Below, piece by piece: positions 37,629 through 48,005 of a DNA stretch of 64,000 bases. The notes beneath the pieces were generated by a model. It searched no databases and was not told the origin of the DNA. It saw nothing but the letters and a program-made list of their open reading frames with translations. This DNA is from CAVWQV01 sp963757115 (GTDB lineage: Bacteria > Pseudomonadota > Alphaproteobacteria > Acetobacterales > Acetobacteraceae): contig CAVWQV010000008.1 of NCBI GenBank assembly GCA_963757115.1, positions 124,001 through 188,000 of the forward strand, read 5' to 3'. The translations under genes and the position numbers were made by a program. Every line of letters begins with the position of its first letter. Within the stretch, counting starts at the first letter, position 1.

Positions 37629-37634
37629 ATTATA

Positions 37635-37661
37635 TTGCCTGGCTTGAATATGCATGATAGT
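37635..37661 (+). promoter_or_regulatory. boxC: Likely boxCB promoter
   Basis: TTGCCT at 37635-37640 and GATAGT at 37656-37661 are spaced by 15 bp, inside an unusually AT-rich patch upstream of boxC. Each box matches four of six consensus bases. The -10 lies inside the TGCA-N6-TGCA site, so a bound regulator would block it. Confidence 0.45.
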
Positions 37662-37664
37662 GCA
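37651..37664 (+). promoter_or_regulatory. TGCA-N6-TGCA operator, candidate BoxR/BzdR site
   Basis: TGCATGATAGTGCA reads as TGCA, six bases, TGCA. From memory, regulators of the BzdR/BoxR family (XRE-type DNA-binding domain fused to a shikimate-kinase-like domain that senses benzoyl-CoA) bind this pattern in box and bzd promoters. Here it is 24 bp before boxC and overlaps the -10 box. The regulator gene is not in the window. Confidence 0.6.
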
Positions 37665-37687
37665 GAAACCGGAGAGGGAATGCCGCG

Positions 37688-39341
<1,654 letters not shown>

Positions 39342-39363
39342 AGACTGTCAGGAGGAACACACC

Positions 39364-40812
39364 ATGCCCGACGGCCTGAACGTCGACTACGATGGTCTCA
39401 TTCCCAACAATGTTGGCCTCAACGAGGACCAGCGCGTGCGCCGCGCGCTGGAAACCTGGCATCCGGGCTACATCGACTGGTGGAAGGGCATGGGGCCGGA
39501 CGGCTTCCAGGACGCGCTCGTCTATCTCCGCACCGCAGTCAGCGTCGATAAGGAGGGCTGGGCCAAGTTCGGCTTCATCCGGATGCCGGAATACAAGTGG
39601 GGCATCCTGCTCGCCCCGGCGGTGGAAGGCCGCACCATCCCGTTCGGTGTGCACAAGGGCGAGCCGGCGTGGCAGGACGTGCCGGGCGAGTACCGCGCTA
39701 TACTGCGCCGCTTGCTAGTGATCCAGGGCGACACGGAGCCTGCGTCCGTGGAGCAGCAGCGCCACCTCGGGCGCACGGCCCCTTCGCTTTACGACCTGCG
39801 CAACCTTTTCCAGGTCAACGTGGAGGAAGGCCGCCATCTTTGGGCGATGGTGTATCTGCTGCAGAAATACTTTGGGCGCGACGGGCGCGAAGAGGCCGAG
39901 GCGTTGTTGCAGCGTCAGTCCGGCCATCAGGATACGCCGCGGATGCTGGGCGCGTTCAATGAGGCGACCCCCGACTGGCTCAGCTTCTTCATGTTCACCA
40001 CGTTCACCGACCGTGACGGCAAGATGCAGCTTGGCGCACTCGCGCAGTCGGGGTTCGACCCGTTGTCGCGCACCTGCCGCTTCATGCTGACGGAGGAAGC
40101 GCACCACATGTTCGTGGGCGAGAGCGGGGTGTCACGCGTGATCGAGCGCACCTGCCAGGCGATGCGGGACGCCGGGACCAGTGATCCGACGGACGTCGAG
40201 CGCGTGCGCGCGCTGGGCGTGATCGACCTGCCGCTGGTGCAAAAAAAGATCAACCTGCATTTCTCTCTGACCTTGGACCTGTTCGGCAACGAGATCAGCA
40301 CCAATGCCGCCAACTCGTTCAACGCCGGGGTGAAGGGGCGCTATCACGAGGATCAGCTCGACGACGACCACGTGCTGCGTGACGCGACCTATCCCGTGCT
40401 GCGCTTGCGCGACGGCGCCATTGTTGAGGAGCGGGTGCCCGCGCTGTCCGCGCTCAACATGCGGCTACGCGACGATTTCGTGAAGGACGCGACGGGCGGC
40501 CTGAAGAAGTGGAACACGATCATCGCCCGCGCCGGGTTCGAGTACCGGCTCACGCTGCCGCACGTCGCGTTCAACCGTCGCATCGGCGAGTTCGCTGGCC
40601 TGCATGCCGATATCGGCGGCCGGGTGCTCGCGGACGGCGATTGGGCGCGCGCGAAGGACGGGTTCCTGCCGTCGCTCGACGATAATATGTATCTCACCGG
40701 CCTGATGCAGCCCGTGCGCGAGCCCGGCGCGTTCGCCGGCTGGATCGCGCCGCCAAAGTGGGGCGTGGACGGCAAGCCGGGCGGGTTCGAGTACGTGCAA
40801 ATCGAAGGATAA
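39364..40812 (+). CDS. boxB: Benzoyl-CoA 2,3-epoxidase oxygenase subunit (BoxB)
   Basis: A 482-residue di-iron oxygenase that inserts one oxygen atom into benzoyl-CoA. Two ExxH pairs that hold the iron centre are visible: Glu155/His158 in NVEEGRHLWAM and Glu244/His247 in LTEEAHHMFVGE. The start MPDGLNVDYDGLIPNNVGLN is typical of BoxB. The ATG has an AGGAGG site. The reductase partner BoxA, which supplies electrons from NADPH, is not in the window and must be encoded elsewhere or be replaced. The gene is convergent with livF. Confidence 0.95.
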   Translation: MPDGLNVDYDGLIPNNVGLNEDQRVRRALETWHPGYIDWWKGMGPDGFQDALVYLRTAVSVDKEGWAKFGFIRMPEYKWGILLAPAVEGRTIPFGVHKGEPAWQDVPGEYRAILRRLLVIQGDTEPASVEQQRHLGRTAPSLYDLRNLFQVNVEEGRHLWAMVYLLQKYFGRDGREEAEALLQRQSGHQDTPRMLGAFNEATPDWLSFFMFTTFTDRDGKMQLGALAQSGFDPLSRTCRFMLTEEAHHMFVGESGVSRVIERTCQAMRDAGTSDPTDVERVRALGVIDLPLVQKKINLHFSLTLDLFGNEISTNAANSFNAGVKGRYHEDQLDDDHVLRDATYPVLRLRDGAIVEERVPALSALNMRLRDDFVKDATGGLKKWNTIIARAGFEYRLTLPHVAFNRRIGEFAGLHADIGGRVLADGDWARAKDGFLPSLDDNMYLTGLMQPVREPGAFAGWIAPPKWGVDGKPGGFEYVQIEG

Positions 40813-40821
40813 GGCGTCGAC

Positions 40822-40846
40822 GCTGCCGGAGTTTCACGCCGGCAGC
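40822..40846. terminator. Two-way terminator hairpin between boxB and livF
   Basis: GCTGCCGG at 40822-40829 pairs perfectly with CCGGCAGC at 40839-40846 across a 9-base loop that contains the livF stop codon. It begins 10 bp after the boxB stop, so it can serve both converging transcripts. There is no T-run on either side. Confidence 0.5.
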
Positions 40847-41568
40847 AGCGCGTCCAGATCCCACTTCTCGGCGGAGGCGCCGGCGAGGGCCTGGATGCGC
40901 TCTTCGTCGGCGCCAAGCTCGGCGGCGGCGGCGGAATAGACGATACGGCCGTTCTCCACCACGTAAGCGTCATCCGCAACGTCGAGTGCCACGCGCACGT
41001 TCTGCTCGACCAGCAGCACCGAGATGCCCTCCGCACGCATCTGCGCCACGATGCGGAAAACTTCGCGCACGATCAGCGGTGCCAGGCCCTGCGAGGGCTC
41101 GTCGAGAATCAGCAGCCGCGGGTTCAGCAGCAGCGCGCGGGCAATCGACAGCATCTCCTGCTCGCCGCCCGAAAGCTGTCGGCCCCGGTTCTGCTTGCGC
41201 TCGGCCAGGCGCGGGAACAACTCGTATATGCGGGCGATCGACCAAGGCCCCGGCCGTTCGGCGGTACCCTGAGATTTTCCTCAACGCTCAGATTGGCGAA
41301 GATCTTGCGCCCTTCAGGCACGTAGCCGACCCCGAGCTGGGCGACCCGAAACGAGGGCTGCCCGGTGATGTCTTCCCCGAACAGCCGAACGGTCCCGCTG
41401 CGCGGCGGCGTCAGTCCGACGAGGCTGCGCAAGGTGGTGGTCTTGCCCGCGCCGTTCCGACCGAGCAGCGCGGTGATCCGGCCCTCGGCGGCGGAGAGCG
41501 ACAGGTCGTGCAGGATGTGGCTTTTGCCATAAAAGGTGTTCAGTTTCTCGGCCTCGATGCGCGCTCAT
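40834..41568 (-). CDS. livF: HAAT-type ABC transporter ATP-binding protein LivF, two frame breaks
   Basis: Two compensating one-base differences split this 244-residue ATPase: an extra base in the GCGC near 41562 and a missing G near 41269 (GGG for an expected GGGG). Corrected, it reads MSAIEAEKLNTFYGKSH, Walker A LGRNGAGKTTT, VGYVPEGRKIFANLSVEENL, signature LSGGEQEMLSIARAL and Walker B LLILDEP, the LivF pattern. Its ATG overlaps the livG stop (ATGA). It powers the importer together with LivG. The two breaks cancel overall, so total length is preserved. Confidence 0.85.
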
Positions 41569-42320
41569 TCGGCTATCCCGAGATAGGCAGCCTGGACGTG
41601 CGGGTCCCGGGCGATCTCCTCCGGCGTGCCGTCGGCGAGCAGGCGTCCCTGATCGAGCACGCTGATCCGGTCGGCCAGATTGAACACCACGCGCATGTCG
41701 TGTTCGATCAGCACGATCGTGTAGTGGCTGTTCTTGTGCAGGCGCCGGATCAGCGCCGCCACCTGATAGGTCTCCTGCTCGCCCATGCCGGCGGTCGGCT
41801 CGTCGAGCAGCAGCAGGCGCGGTGCCAGGGCCAGCGCCATCGCGATCTCGGTCGACCGCTGGTCGCCGTGCGACAGCTCGCCGGCCATCCGGTCGCCCTT
41901 GCCGCCAAGGCCGGTGAGCGCCAGCATCTCGTCGATCCGGCCCTCAACGCGCGCGGCGTCGGCTCGGGTCCGCCACAGTTTGCGCTGCAGGCCAGCCGCG
42001 CTCTCGGCGCCGATGCGGACGTTCTCGCGCACGGTCAGCTCGGGGAAGATCTCGGTGATCTGGAACGTCCGCGCCATGCCGTCCGCAACCCGCTTCGTGA
42101 CTGGCTGGGCGGTGACCGGCTCGCCGTCGAAAACGATCTCGCCACTGGTCGGCGGGAACAAGCCCGAGATCATGTTGAAGAACGTCGTCTTGCCGGCCCC
42201 GTTGGGGCCGATGATGGCGCGCAGCTCGCCCGGCTGAACGTCGAGAGAGATGCCCTGCACGGCGCGTAGATTGCCGAAGCGCTTGGACACGTCCCGGACT
42301 TGCAGCATTGGCGTCGTCAC
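41565..42320 (-). CDS. livG: HAAT-type ABC transporter ATP-binding protein LivG
   Basis: A 251-residue ATPase with Walker A IIGPNGAGKTTFFNMISGLF, the LivG-typical TRFQ-like loop GMARTFQITEIFPELTVREN, signature LSHGDQRSTEIAMALAL and Walker B LLLLDEPTAGM. The ending DPHVQAAYLGIAE is standard for LivG. It overlaps livM and livF by 4 bp at either end, so the importer genes are translated as a unit. Beside the box genes the cargo is most likely benzoate or another aromatic acid. Confidence 0.93.
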   Translation of the reverse strand: MTTPMLQVRDVSKRFGNLRAVQGISLDVQPGELRAIIGPNGAGKTTFFNMISGLFPPTSGEIVFDGEPVTAQPVTKRVADGMARTFQITEIFPELTVRENVRIGAESAAGLQRKLWRTRADAARVEGRIDEMLALTGLGGKGDRMAGELSHGDQRSTEIAMALALAPRLLLLDEPTAGMGEQETYQVAALIRRLHKNSHYTIVLIEHDMRVVFNLADRISVLDQGRLLADGTPEEIARDPHVQAAYLGIAE

Positions 42321-43309
42321 GCTGCGTTCCGTCGCCGCAATGCGCCGAGGATCCCGCGGGGGAAGAACAGCACGACGAGCACGAAGATCAGCCCGATGAA
42401 GCTCATCCAGTTCACCGTCAGCGACGAGATCTGGTCCTGTAGCACGACAAAGAGGGCGGCCCCCAGGAGCGGACCCCAGAAAGCGCGCATCCCGCCCATT
42501 ACGGTCATGATGACGATTTCGCCCGAAAGCGAGTAGTGCAGCCCCATCGGGTCGGCAAAGTTGTTGAGCAGCGCGTACAGCGAGCCGGCGAGTGCGGTGA
42601 ATAAGCAGGAGATGGTGAACGAGAGCCAGATGTGCCGCTCGATCGGCAGGCCGAGAAAACGGGCGCGGCGTTCGTTCTCGCGGATCGCCACCAGCGTCCG
42701 GCCGAACGGCGAGGCTAGCAGGAGAGCCTGCAACCCGACCGCGATCGCGAACACGAACAGCAGGAAGTAATAGAACAGGGTGCCGTTGTTGGCGATGTCG
42801 AGAGTCGTCACCCCGAGGTCGATGGGCGCTCGATTGAACCCGCGCAGTCCGTCATAGCCTCCGGTCAGGCTGTTCCAGCTATAGGCGACGTAGAACGCCA
42901 CCTGACCGAAGGCGACCGTGACCATGGCGAAGTAGACGCCCCTGCGGCGGACGATCAACAGCCCGAACAGCGCCCCCGCCAAGCCGCCGAGCAGGGTGCC
43001 GAGCAGGATCGCGAGCGGGGTGGAGGCGGCGAGGAATTTCAGGGTCAGGCCCGCGCCATACGCGCCGAGGCCGAAATATGCGGCGTGGCCGAAGCTCATC
43101 ACCCCGGTGTAGCCGAGCAGGATGTTGAACGACATCGCGGCCAGTCCGAACACGATGACCCGGCCGGCGAGCGCCGTGTAACCTCCGACCAGTGGCAGCC
43201 AGAAGGGTGCCGCAAGCAGCACGGCCCAGATCGCGATCAGCCCGATCCAGCGCGTGTCCGGTGTTCGGCGCGAGGCGGCCGCAACGCGGGGCGCGGCGGC
43301 GTCGCTCAT
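42317..43309 (-). CDS. livM: HAAT-type ABC transporter permease LivM
   Basis: A 330-residue inner-membrane permease with about ten helices. FGLAAMSFNILLGYTGVMSF and GHAAYFGLGAYGAGL are the LivM hallmarks, and the cytoplasmic EAA-like loop reads AIRENERRARFLGLPIERH. It overlaps livH and livG by 4 bp each. With LivH it forms the channel. Confidence 0.93.
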   Translation of the reverse strand: MSDAAAPRVAAASRRTPDTRWIGLIAIWAVLLAAPFWLPLVGGYTALAGRVIVFGLAAMSFNILLGYTGVMSFGHAAYFGLGAYGAGLTLKFLAASTPLAILLGTLLGGLAGALFGLLIVRRRGVYFAMVTVAFGQVAFYVAYSWNSLTGGYDGLRGFNRAPIDLGVTTLDIANNGTLFYYFLLFVFAIAVGLQALLLASPFGRTLVAIRENERRARFLGLPIERHIWLSFTISCLFTALAGSLYALLNNFADPMGLHYSLSGEIVIMTVMGGMRAFWGPLLGAALFVVLQDQISSLTVNWMSFIGLIFVLVVLFFPRGILGALRRRNAA

Positions 43310-44175
43310 GTCAGCATTCCCTCCTCGCCCATCAGCCCGCGCGGTCGGAGGATCAGGACGATGGCCATGATGACGTAGATCACCGCCTCGCTCGCGGCCG
43401 GCCAGACGATGGTGGTGAGCGCCGAGGCAACGCCGATCAGCAGGCCGCCGAGCAGCGTCCCGGTGAGGCTGCCGACGCCGCCTACGATGATGGCGATGAA
43501 GCTCGGCATCAGCAGGTCGTCGCCCATGTTCGGATTGAGGCCGATCTGGCCCGCCGCGAGCACGCCAGAAAGTCCTGCCAGAAAGCAGCCCACGGCGAAG
43601 TTGAAGGACCGGAGCAGGCGCACGTTGACGCCGAGCGCCGCGACCGTCTCGAGATCCAAGGTGCCGGCACGGATGCGAACGCCGACCCGCGAGTAGCGCA
43701 GGAACGCGAACAGGGCCGTGACCGCGGCGATGACGAAAACCACCATGAACACGCGATACCAGGTGATGAAGAACAGCTGGTCGCTGATCGGCGTCGCCAA
43801 ACTGCCGGGGACGCCGAGGGGCAGGCCGTTCGGCCCCCAGATGTAGCGGCAGGCGTCCTGGAGGATGAAGGCGAGGCCGAAGGTCAGCAGCAGGCTGTAC
43901 ACCGGATCGCGGCGATAGACCTGCCGGATCATCGTCCGCTCGACGACGAAGCCGAGCAGCGCGGTCCCCAGCGGCGCCACCAGCAGCGCCCCCCAGAAGC
44001 CGATGGCCGGCGTCAGCACGAACGCAAAATAGCCGCCGAGCGCCAGGAAATTGCCGTGCGCGAAGTTGATGACATTGCTGAGATTGAGGATCAACGACAG
44101 GCCGAGCGCCATCAGCACGTAAAAGGCCCCGATGATCAGCCCGTTAGTCACGTTGAAGAGGACGACTTGCAGCAT
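43306..44175 (-). CDS. livH: HAAT-type ABC transporter permease LivH
   Basis: A 289-residue permease with about eight helices. GLIIGAFYVLMALGLSLILN, NFAHGNFLALGGYFAF and the C-terminal GGVGSLTGTLLGGLLIGVA are diagnostic of LivH. It starts 78 bp after the binding-protein gene, a gap without a clear terminator, and overlaps livM by 4 bp. Confidence 0.93.
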   Translation of the reverse strand: MLQVVLFNVTNGLIIGAFYVLMALGLSLILNLSNVINFAHGNFLALGGYFAFVLTPAIGFWGALLVAPLGTALLGFVVERTMIRQVYRRDPVYSLLLTFGLAFILQDACRYIWGPNGLPLGVPGSLATPISDQLFFITWYRVFMVVFVIAAVTALFAFLRYSRVGVRIRAGTLDLETVAALGVNVRLLRSFNFAVGCFLAGLSGVLAAGQIGLNPNMGDDLLMPSFIAIIVGGVGSLTGTLLGGLLIGVASALTTIVWPAASEAVIYVIMAIVLILRPRGLMGEEGMLT

Positions 44176-44253
44176 CGGGCTTCCCTTGCGACGGCAGGTT
44201 TTGCTGCGTCCGTCCGTCGCGGTCGTGGACGCCTCGGGCCGGCTCCGCTCTCG

Positions 44254-45508
44254 CTACGCCGGCTGCGTCATCTTGCACCCCGTCGCCTCGACGGGGCCGG
44301 CCGCCTTCTCGCCGGGAACCAGGCTCTCGACCGTGAACACGCTGTCCGGATTGTCGCCGGTCGGAGGATGCACCTGGCCGACGAACACGTTGCTCATCAG
44401 CTCATGGTCGCCCTTGCGGTAGCGTACCGGCCCCGGTTGCAGGGCGACGTCGGGCGGCAATTCGAGGTCCTCGAGGGCGGCCGCGAGTTTCGGGCCTTCG
44501 AGCGACTTCGCCTTCTCCGCCGCGAGCCTGCACCGAATGCACCGCGACATAGCCGAACCAGTGTCGCGCGCTCGGCGTCTTGCTCATGGCCTTGCGGAAG
44601 TCGGCGACGAATGCGCCGACTTCCGGCACCTTGGGCTGGTCCCACCACCATTCGAAGTCCCACCAGCCGGTCTGCGCATCCTTCGGCACGGACTTGATGC
44701 TTTCGAGTTCGAACAGGGCGCCGCCGAGCGCCATGTCTTTTTCCATACCGAACTGCACGAACTGCTTCATGCAGTTGATCTGCGCGAGACCGCCCATGTT
44801 GTTGAGCAGCACGTTGGGCTTGTAGGCCTTCGCCTTGATCAGCGTGGCGGAGAATTCCGACGTATTGATCGGCAGCATGTCGCCCTGGAACTCGCCGCCC
44901 GCGGCCTTGAGGTTCTTGATGAAAGAATCCTGCAAGGTGTGGCCGTAGGCGTAGTCGGGCGTAATGAAGAACCACTTTTTGCCAAACCGCTTGACGAGTT
45001 CGCCGGTGATCGCGGAGGCGTCCATCGAAGTGGTGTTGCAGATGCGGAAAACATTCCACTTGCAGTCCGAGCCGGTGATCGGGTCGGTGTGACCGCCCGG
45101 CACGATATGGAACACCTTCTTCTCGTTGGTAACCTGCGACATGGCATAGGCAATGCCGGAGTTGACGTCTCCGAAAATGACGTCGACGTGGTCGCGCTCA
45201 ATGAGCTTGCGCGTCTTCTGCACGCCGGTTCCGGTGTCGTTTGCCGAGTCCTCGACGAGGAGTTCCACTGGCCGACCGAGGATGCCGCCCTTCTTGTTGA
45301 GAGCATCAACCGCGTATCTCGCGCCCTCGACCTCGCTCTGCGCGAGGGCCGAGAGGATGCCGGTGAGCGGATCGACCATGCCGAGCCGGACGGCTTGCTC
45401 GCCGCGGGCGCGAATGAGGTAGGGCGAGGTCACCTGCACCGCGCCGATCGCAACGCCCGCCTTGATCAGCGAACGCCGTGGCACGGCTGACCGCATCCGC
45501 AGGTCCAT
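44254..45508 (-). CDS. ABC transporter substrate-binding protein (Liv-type), frame broken once
   Basis: About 417 residues after removing one base near 44527 (CAGGCTCGCG), joining WFGYVAVHSVQ to LAAEKAKSLEGPKLAAAL. The N-terminus has a twin-arginine-like signal (VPRRSLIKAGVAIGAVQV). The mature part starts VRLGMVDPLTGILSALAQSE and has LNKKGGILGRPVELLVEDSA and KWFFITPDYAYGHTLQDSF, the Peripla_BP_6 fold of branched-chain amino acid and aromatic acid binders. Such proteins in box and other aromatic clusters often bind benzoate-like acids. It leads the importer operon. Confidence 0.88.
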
Positions 45509-45569
45509 GCGTCATCTCCCCGTTCGAGCGCTCTAGCGTCGCTCCTTCAACCGCGGCACGACATGCCGA

Positions 45570-45584
45570 GGTTCGCAACGAACC
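45570..45584. promoter_or_regulatory. Inverted repeat upstream of the importer operon
   Basis: GGTTCG-CAA-CGAACC is a perfect 6-bp inverted repeat with a 3-bp centre, about 62 bp before the binding-protein start. The 176-bp gap between this operon and tonB has no gene. It may be an operator for the importer; it does not match the TGCA-N6-TGCA site at boxC. Confidence 0.35.
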
Positions 45585-45684
45585 TTATCGTCGAAACAGC
45601 TCTCGAGTTGAGGCGTAGGCGCAAAGTCTCAAAAAGACGATTGGCAGAAGGCTTTTGCGGTGCAGCAGTACGCGTGCGGCTTCC

Positions 45685-46713
45685 TCACTGTTCCAGCGCA
45701 TAGTGCAGCGCCAGCGTCACCGTGATCTCGGCCTGCTGCATGGAAGGCGGGAACGGCGGCACGTGGGCGTCCTTGAACATCGCGACCGCCGCCGCATCCA
45801 AGGCCGGCACTCCGCTGGAGCGGGCCACGGTCGCGGACACTACGTGTCCATCCCGTGCGACGGTGAAGCGGACGGCGGCGGTGCCCTCTTCTCCGCGCTG
45901 GCGGGCGGCTTCCGGATAGTGCTTGTGCGCCTGGAGCCAAGCACTGAGGGCACCTTGCCAGGACGGGTCCGGCCGGGAAGGCGCGGGTGCCGACGGGGCT
46001 GCCGCGGTCGGTGCGGGGGAAGCGGGCTGCTCGGTCCGCGGGGCTGGCGACGGCGCGGCGGGTGTCGCACGCGCGCTCGGCCGCGGCGGATGCTCGGTGC
46101 GATGTGGCGCTGGCTTCCGGGCCGGCTCGGCCGGCCGATTGAGCTCAGGCACTGATGTCGGGCTGGGCGCCGGCTCGATAGCTGGGGGTGCGGGCAATTC
46201 GGCCGGAGCTTCGGTGCGCGGTGCCGGCGCGGGTTCTGGCGCGGGAGTAGGTGGGGGCGTGGGTTGCGGCGGGATCGCCTGCACGGGCGGCGGCGATTCC
46301 CGCATCGGCGGCTCCGGCGCCGGCGGCTGCGGCGTCGGTTCCGGAGGCTGTGTCTTCTCTTCGGGCGATGCTTCCGGAGCCGCTTCGGACGGTTGCAGCA
46401 CGGGTGGCGGTTCGGGCGCCGGCGCGGGTGGGCTTGCCGGGGGCGTGCTGGCCTGGCTCGGCTCCGGCGACGCCGTCTGCGGCGCGGGCGCCACCTCCAG
46501 CATGATCGCGATCTCCGGCGGGGGCTCGGGGGGGCGGGCCGACACGCCGATCCATAGCAGGGCCGCGATGATGGCAGCGTGCAGCACCACGGCGGCGGCG
46601 AGCGCCCGCAGCTGGGTCGCACCCTGCCGAGGCGGGCGCGGAGTACGTGAGGTCTCCCATCGCGAACCGCGCGCAACCGCAGTCGCCGCGATCCGCCGTG
46701 GCTCGAAGGTCAC
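45685..46713 (-). CDS. tonB: TonB-family energy transducer
   Basis: A 342-residue protein with one N-terminal membrane helix (LAAAVVLHAAIIAALLWIGV, after a basic stretch), a Pro/Glu/Ala-rich periplasmic linker from about residue 60 to 250, and a C-terminal TonB domain with YPEAARQRGEEGTAAVRFTV and GVPALDAAAVAMFKDAHVPP. It would pass proton-motive energy from ExbBD to outer-membrane receptors. No exbB, exbD or receptor gene is nearby. It diverges from the pseudopilin gene gspH across 184 bp. Confidence 0.88.
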   Translation of the reverse strand: MTFEPRRIAATAVARGSRWETSRTPRPPRQGATQLRALAAAVVLHAAIIAALLWIGVSARPPEPPPEIAIMLEVAPAPQTASPEPSQASTPPASPPAPAPEPPPVLQPSEAAPEASPEEKTQPPEPTPQPPAPEPPMRESPPPVQAIPPQPTPPPTPAPEPAPAPRTEAPAELPAPPAIEPAPSPTSVPELNRPAEPARKPAPHRTEHPPRPSARATPAAPSPAPRTEQPASPAPTAAAPSAPAPSRPDPSWQGALSAWLQAHKHYPEAARQRGEEGTAAVRFTVARDGHVVSATVARSSGVPALDAAAVAMFKDAHVPPFPPSMQQAEITVTLALHYALEQ

Positions 46714-46760
46714 GTCACAAATTCATCCGCGCGGACGCCCGCTCCAAGCATTTTTTTGCG

Positions 46761-46782
46761 ACCGGTCCCGGACGGGACCGGT
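46761..46782. promoter_or_regulatory. Perfect inverted repeat between tonB and gspH
   Basis: ACCGGTCCC-GGAC-GGGACCGGT forms a 9-bp perfect palindrome with a 4-bp centre in the 184-bp divergent gap. A T7 run precedes it on the plus strand (46751-46757), which is the wrong side for a terminator, so an operator is more likely. It lies 48 bp upstream of the tonB start. Confidence 0.4.
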
Positions 46783-46897
46783 GGCCAACGCCGTAGCGCT
46801 CCCCGGAGCAGAGAGCTCGGCTCCGCCCTGCGATCTGTGAAGCGTGCCGGCGGTTTGCTAGGGTGCGCCGCGCAGCAAGAGGGGTGCAGGGGCGCGG

Positions 46898-47383
46898 ATG
46901 GCGGACGGGAACTCGGGGGCGCGCAAGCCCTTGCGTGGCCGGGGGCGCGACCGCGGTTTCACCCTGATCGAGATCCTGGTCGTGCTGGTGATCCTCGCGC
47001 TGGCGGCTGGACTGATCGTCAGCCGCGGCCCGTTGCGCAGCCAGCGCCTGGAGACGGACGCGGCAGCGCGCAACCTGGCCGGCGCCCTCCGTCTGGCCCG
47101 CGCCGAGGCAATCCGGCAGAACCGCCCGGTCGGGGTCAGCGTCGACGCCCTCGGCCATGCCTACCGCGTTGGCGCGGCACTCCCGCAATCGCTGCCCGCG
47201 TCGCTCGCGATTTCCGTAACAGCGGTCGCGGGTCTGACCGCCGGCGGCCGCATCGCCGCAATCGGCTTCGCCCCCGACGGTAGCTCCTCGGGCGGCCGGA
47301 TCGAGCTTGCCGAACGCGGGCGGGTGGTGCGGATCGGCGTCGACTGGCTCACCGGCCGGGTGAGCGTCGCTGATGCACGCTAG
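46898..47383 (+). CDS. gspH: Type II secretion minor pseudopilin GspH
   Basis: A 161-residue prepilin-like protein. The prepilin peptidase site is RDRG/FTLIEILVVLVILALAA, with the conserved Glu at mature position 5. The C-terminal part has ALRLARAEAIRQNRPVGVSV and a GRVVRIGVDWLTGRV strand pair, which fits GspH. It would join the periplasmic pseudopilus. Its stop overlaps the gspJ start by 11 bp. The ATG at 46898 has a weak GGGGCGCGG leader. Confidence 0.82.
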   Translation: MADGNSGARKPLRGRGRDRGFTLIEILVVLVILALAAGLIVSRGPLRSQRLETDAAARNLAGALRLARAEAIRQNRPVGVSVDALGHAYRVGAALPQSLPASLAISVTAVAGLTAGGRIAAIGFAPDGSSSGGRIELAERGRVVRIGVDWLTGRVSVADAR

Positions 47384-47981
47384 GCCGGGGGAGGCTGGCT
47401 TCACCTTGCTCGAGATCCTGGTGGCACTGGTCGTGCTCGGCTTGGTCCTGGTGCTGCTCGGGCAAGGTGTCCAGTTCGGCTTGGCGGCCTGGAGATCGCA
47501 GGCACGCATCGCCGCCGAACGGGGCGACCTCGATACGGTGGACCGCACCCTGCGTACCCTGGTGGCACGCATGGACCCGGGCGGGCAGGCGGCGGAGGCG
47601 CGCGTGCAGGGCGACGGACGGAGCCTCGCCTTCACCACCGACCTGCCGCTGGCGGCCGTTCAGCTCGCCACCCGCCATGCGGACGTGTCCCTGTCGGTCG
47701 ATGGGGCGCACCGTTTGTCGCTGTTCTGGGTCACGCATTTTCGCAATTGGCTCGGCCCGGCGCGGGTCCCGGCGCAAGCCACCTTGGCCGAAGGGGTCGA
47801 CCGCTTGGAGATCAGCTATTGGCAGCCGCCGTTCGGCGGCAAGCCGGGCGGCTGGCTCGCGCGGTGGGATGGGCGAGGCGACCCGCCAGCTTTGATCCGC
47901 TTCCGCCTGTCGTTCACGGACCCGCGGCGGCACTGGCCGGACATCGTCACCGCCACGATGCGGACGCGCGACCGGCCCTGA
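47373..47981 (+). CDS. gspJ: Type II secretion minor pseudopilin GspJ
   Basis: A 202-residue pseudopilin with the cleavage site GEAG/FTLLEILVALVVLGLVLV. Later segments (LDTVDRTLRTLVARMDP, FWVTHFRNWLGPARV, LEISYWQPPFGGKPGGW) match the general layout of GspJ: a long variable domain with a Trp-rich core and a C-terminal IRFRLSF strand. It overlaps gspH by 11 bp and ends 24 bp before the convergent lytic transglycosylase gene. Confidence 0.8.
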   Translation: MHARPGEAGFTLLEILVALVVLGLVLVLLGQGVQFGLAAWRSQARIAAERGDLDTVDRTLRTLVARMDPGGQAAEARVQGDGRSLAFTTDLPLAAVQLATRHADVSLSVDGAHRLSLFWVTHFRNWLGPARVPAQATLAEGVDRLEISYWQPPFGGKPGGWLARWDGRGDPPALIRFRLSFTDPRRHWPDIVTATMRTRDRP

Positions 47982-48005
47982 TGCGCTGCGGCGCCTGCCG
48001 CGGGA

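Noticed and set aside
46751..46782. T-run plus hairpin as a terminator between tonB and gspH
   Set aside because: The T-run is upstream of the stem on the plus strand and becomes an A-run downstream of it on the minus strand, so neither orientation fits; the two genes also diverge.
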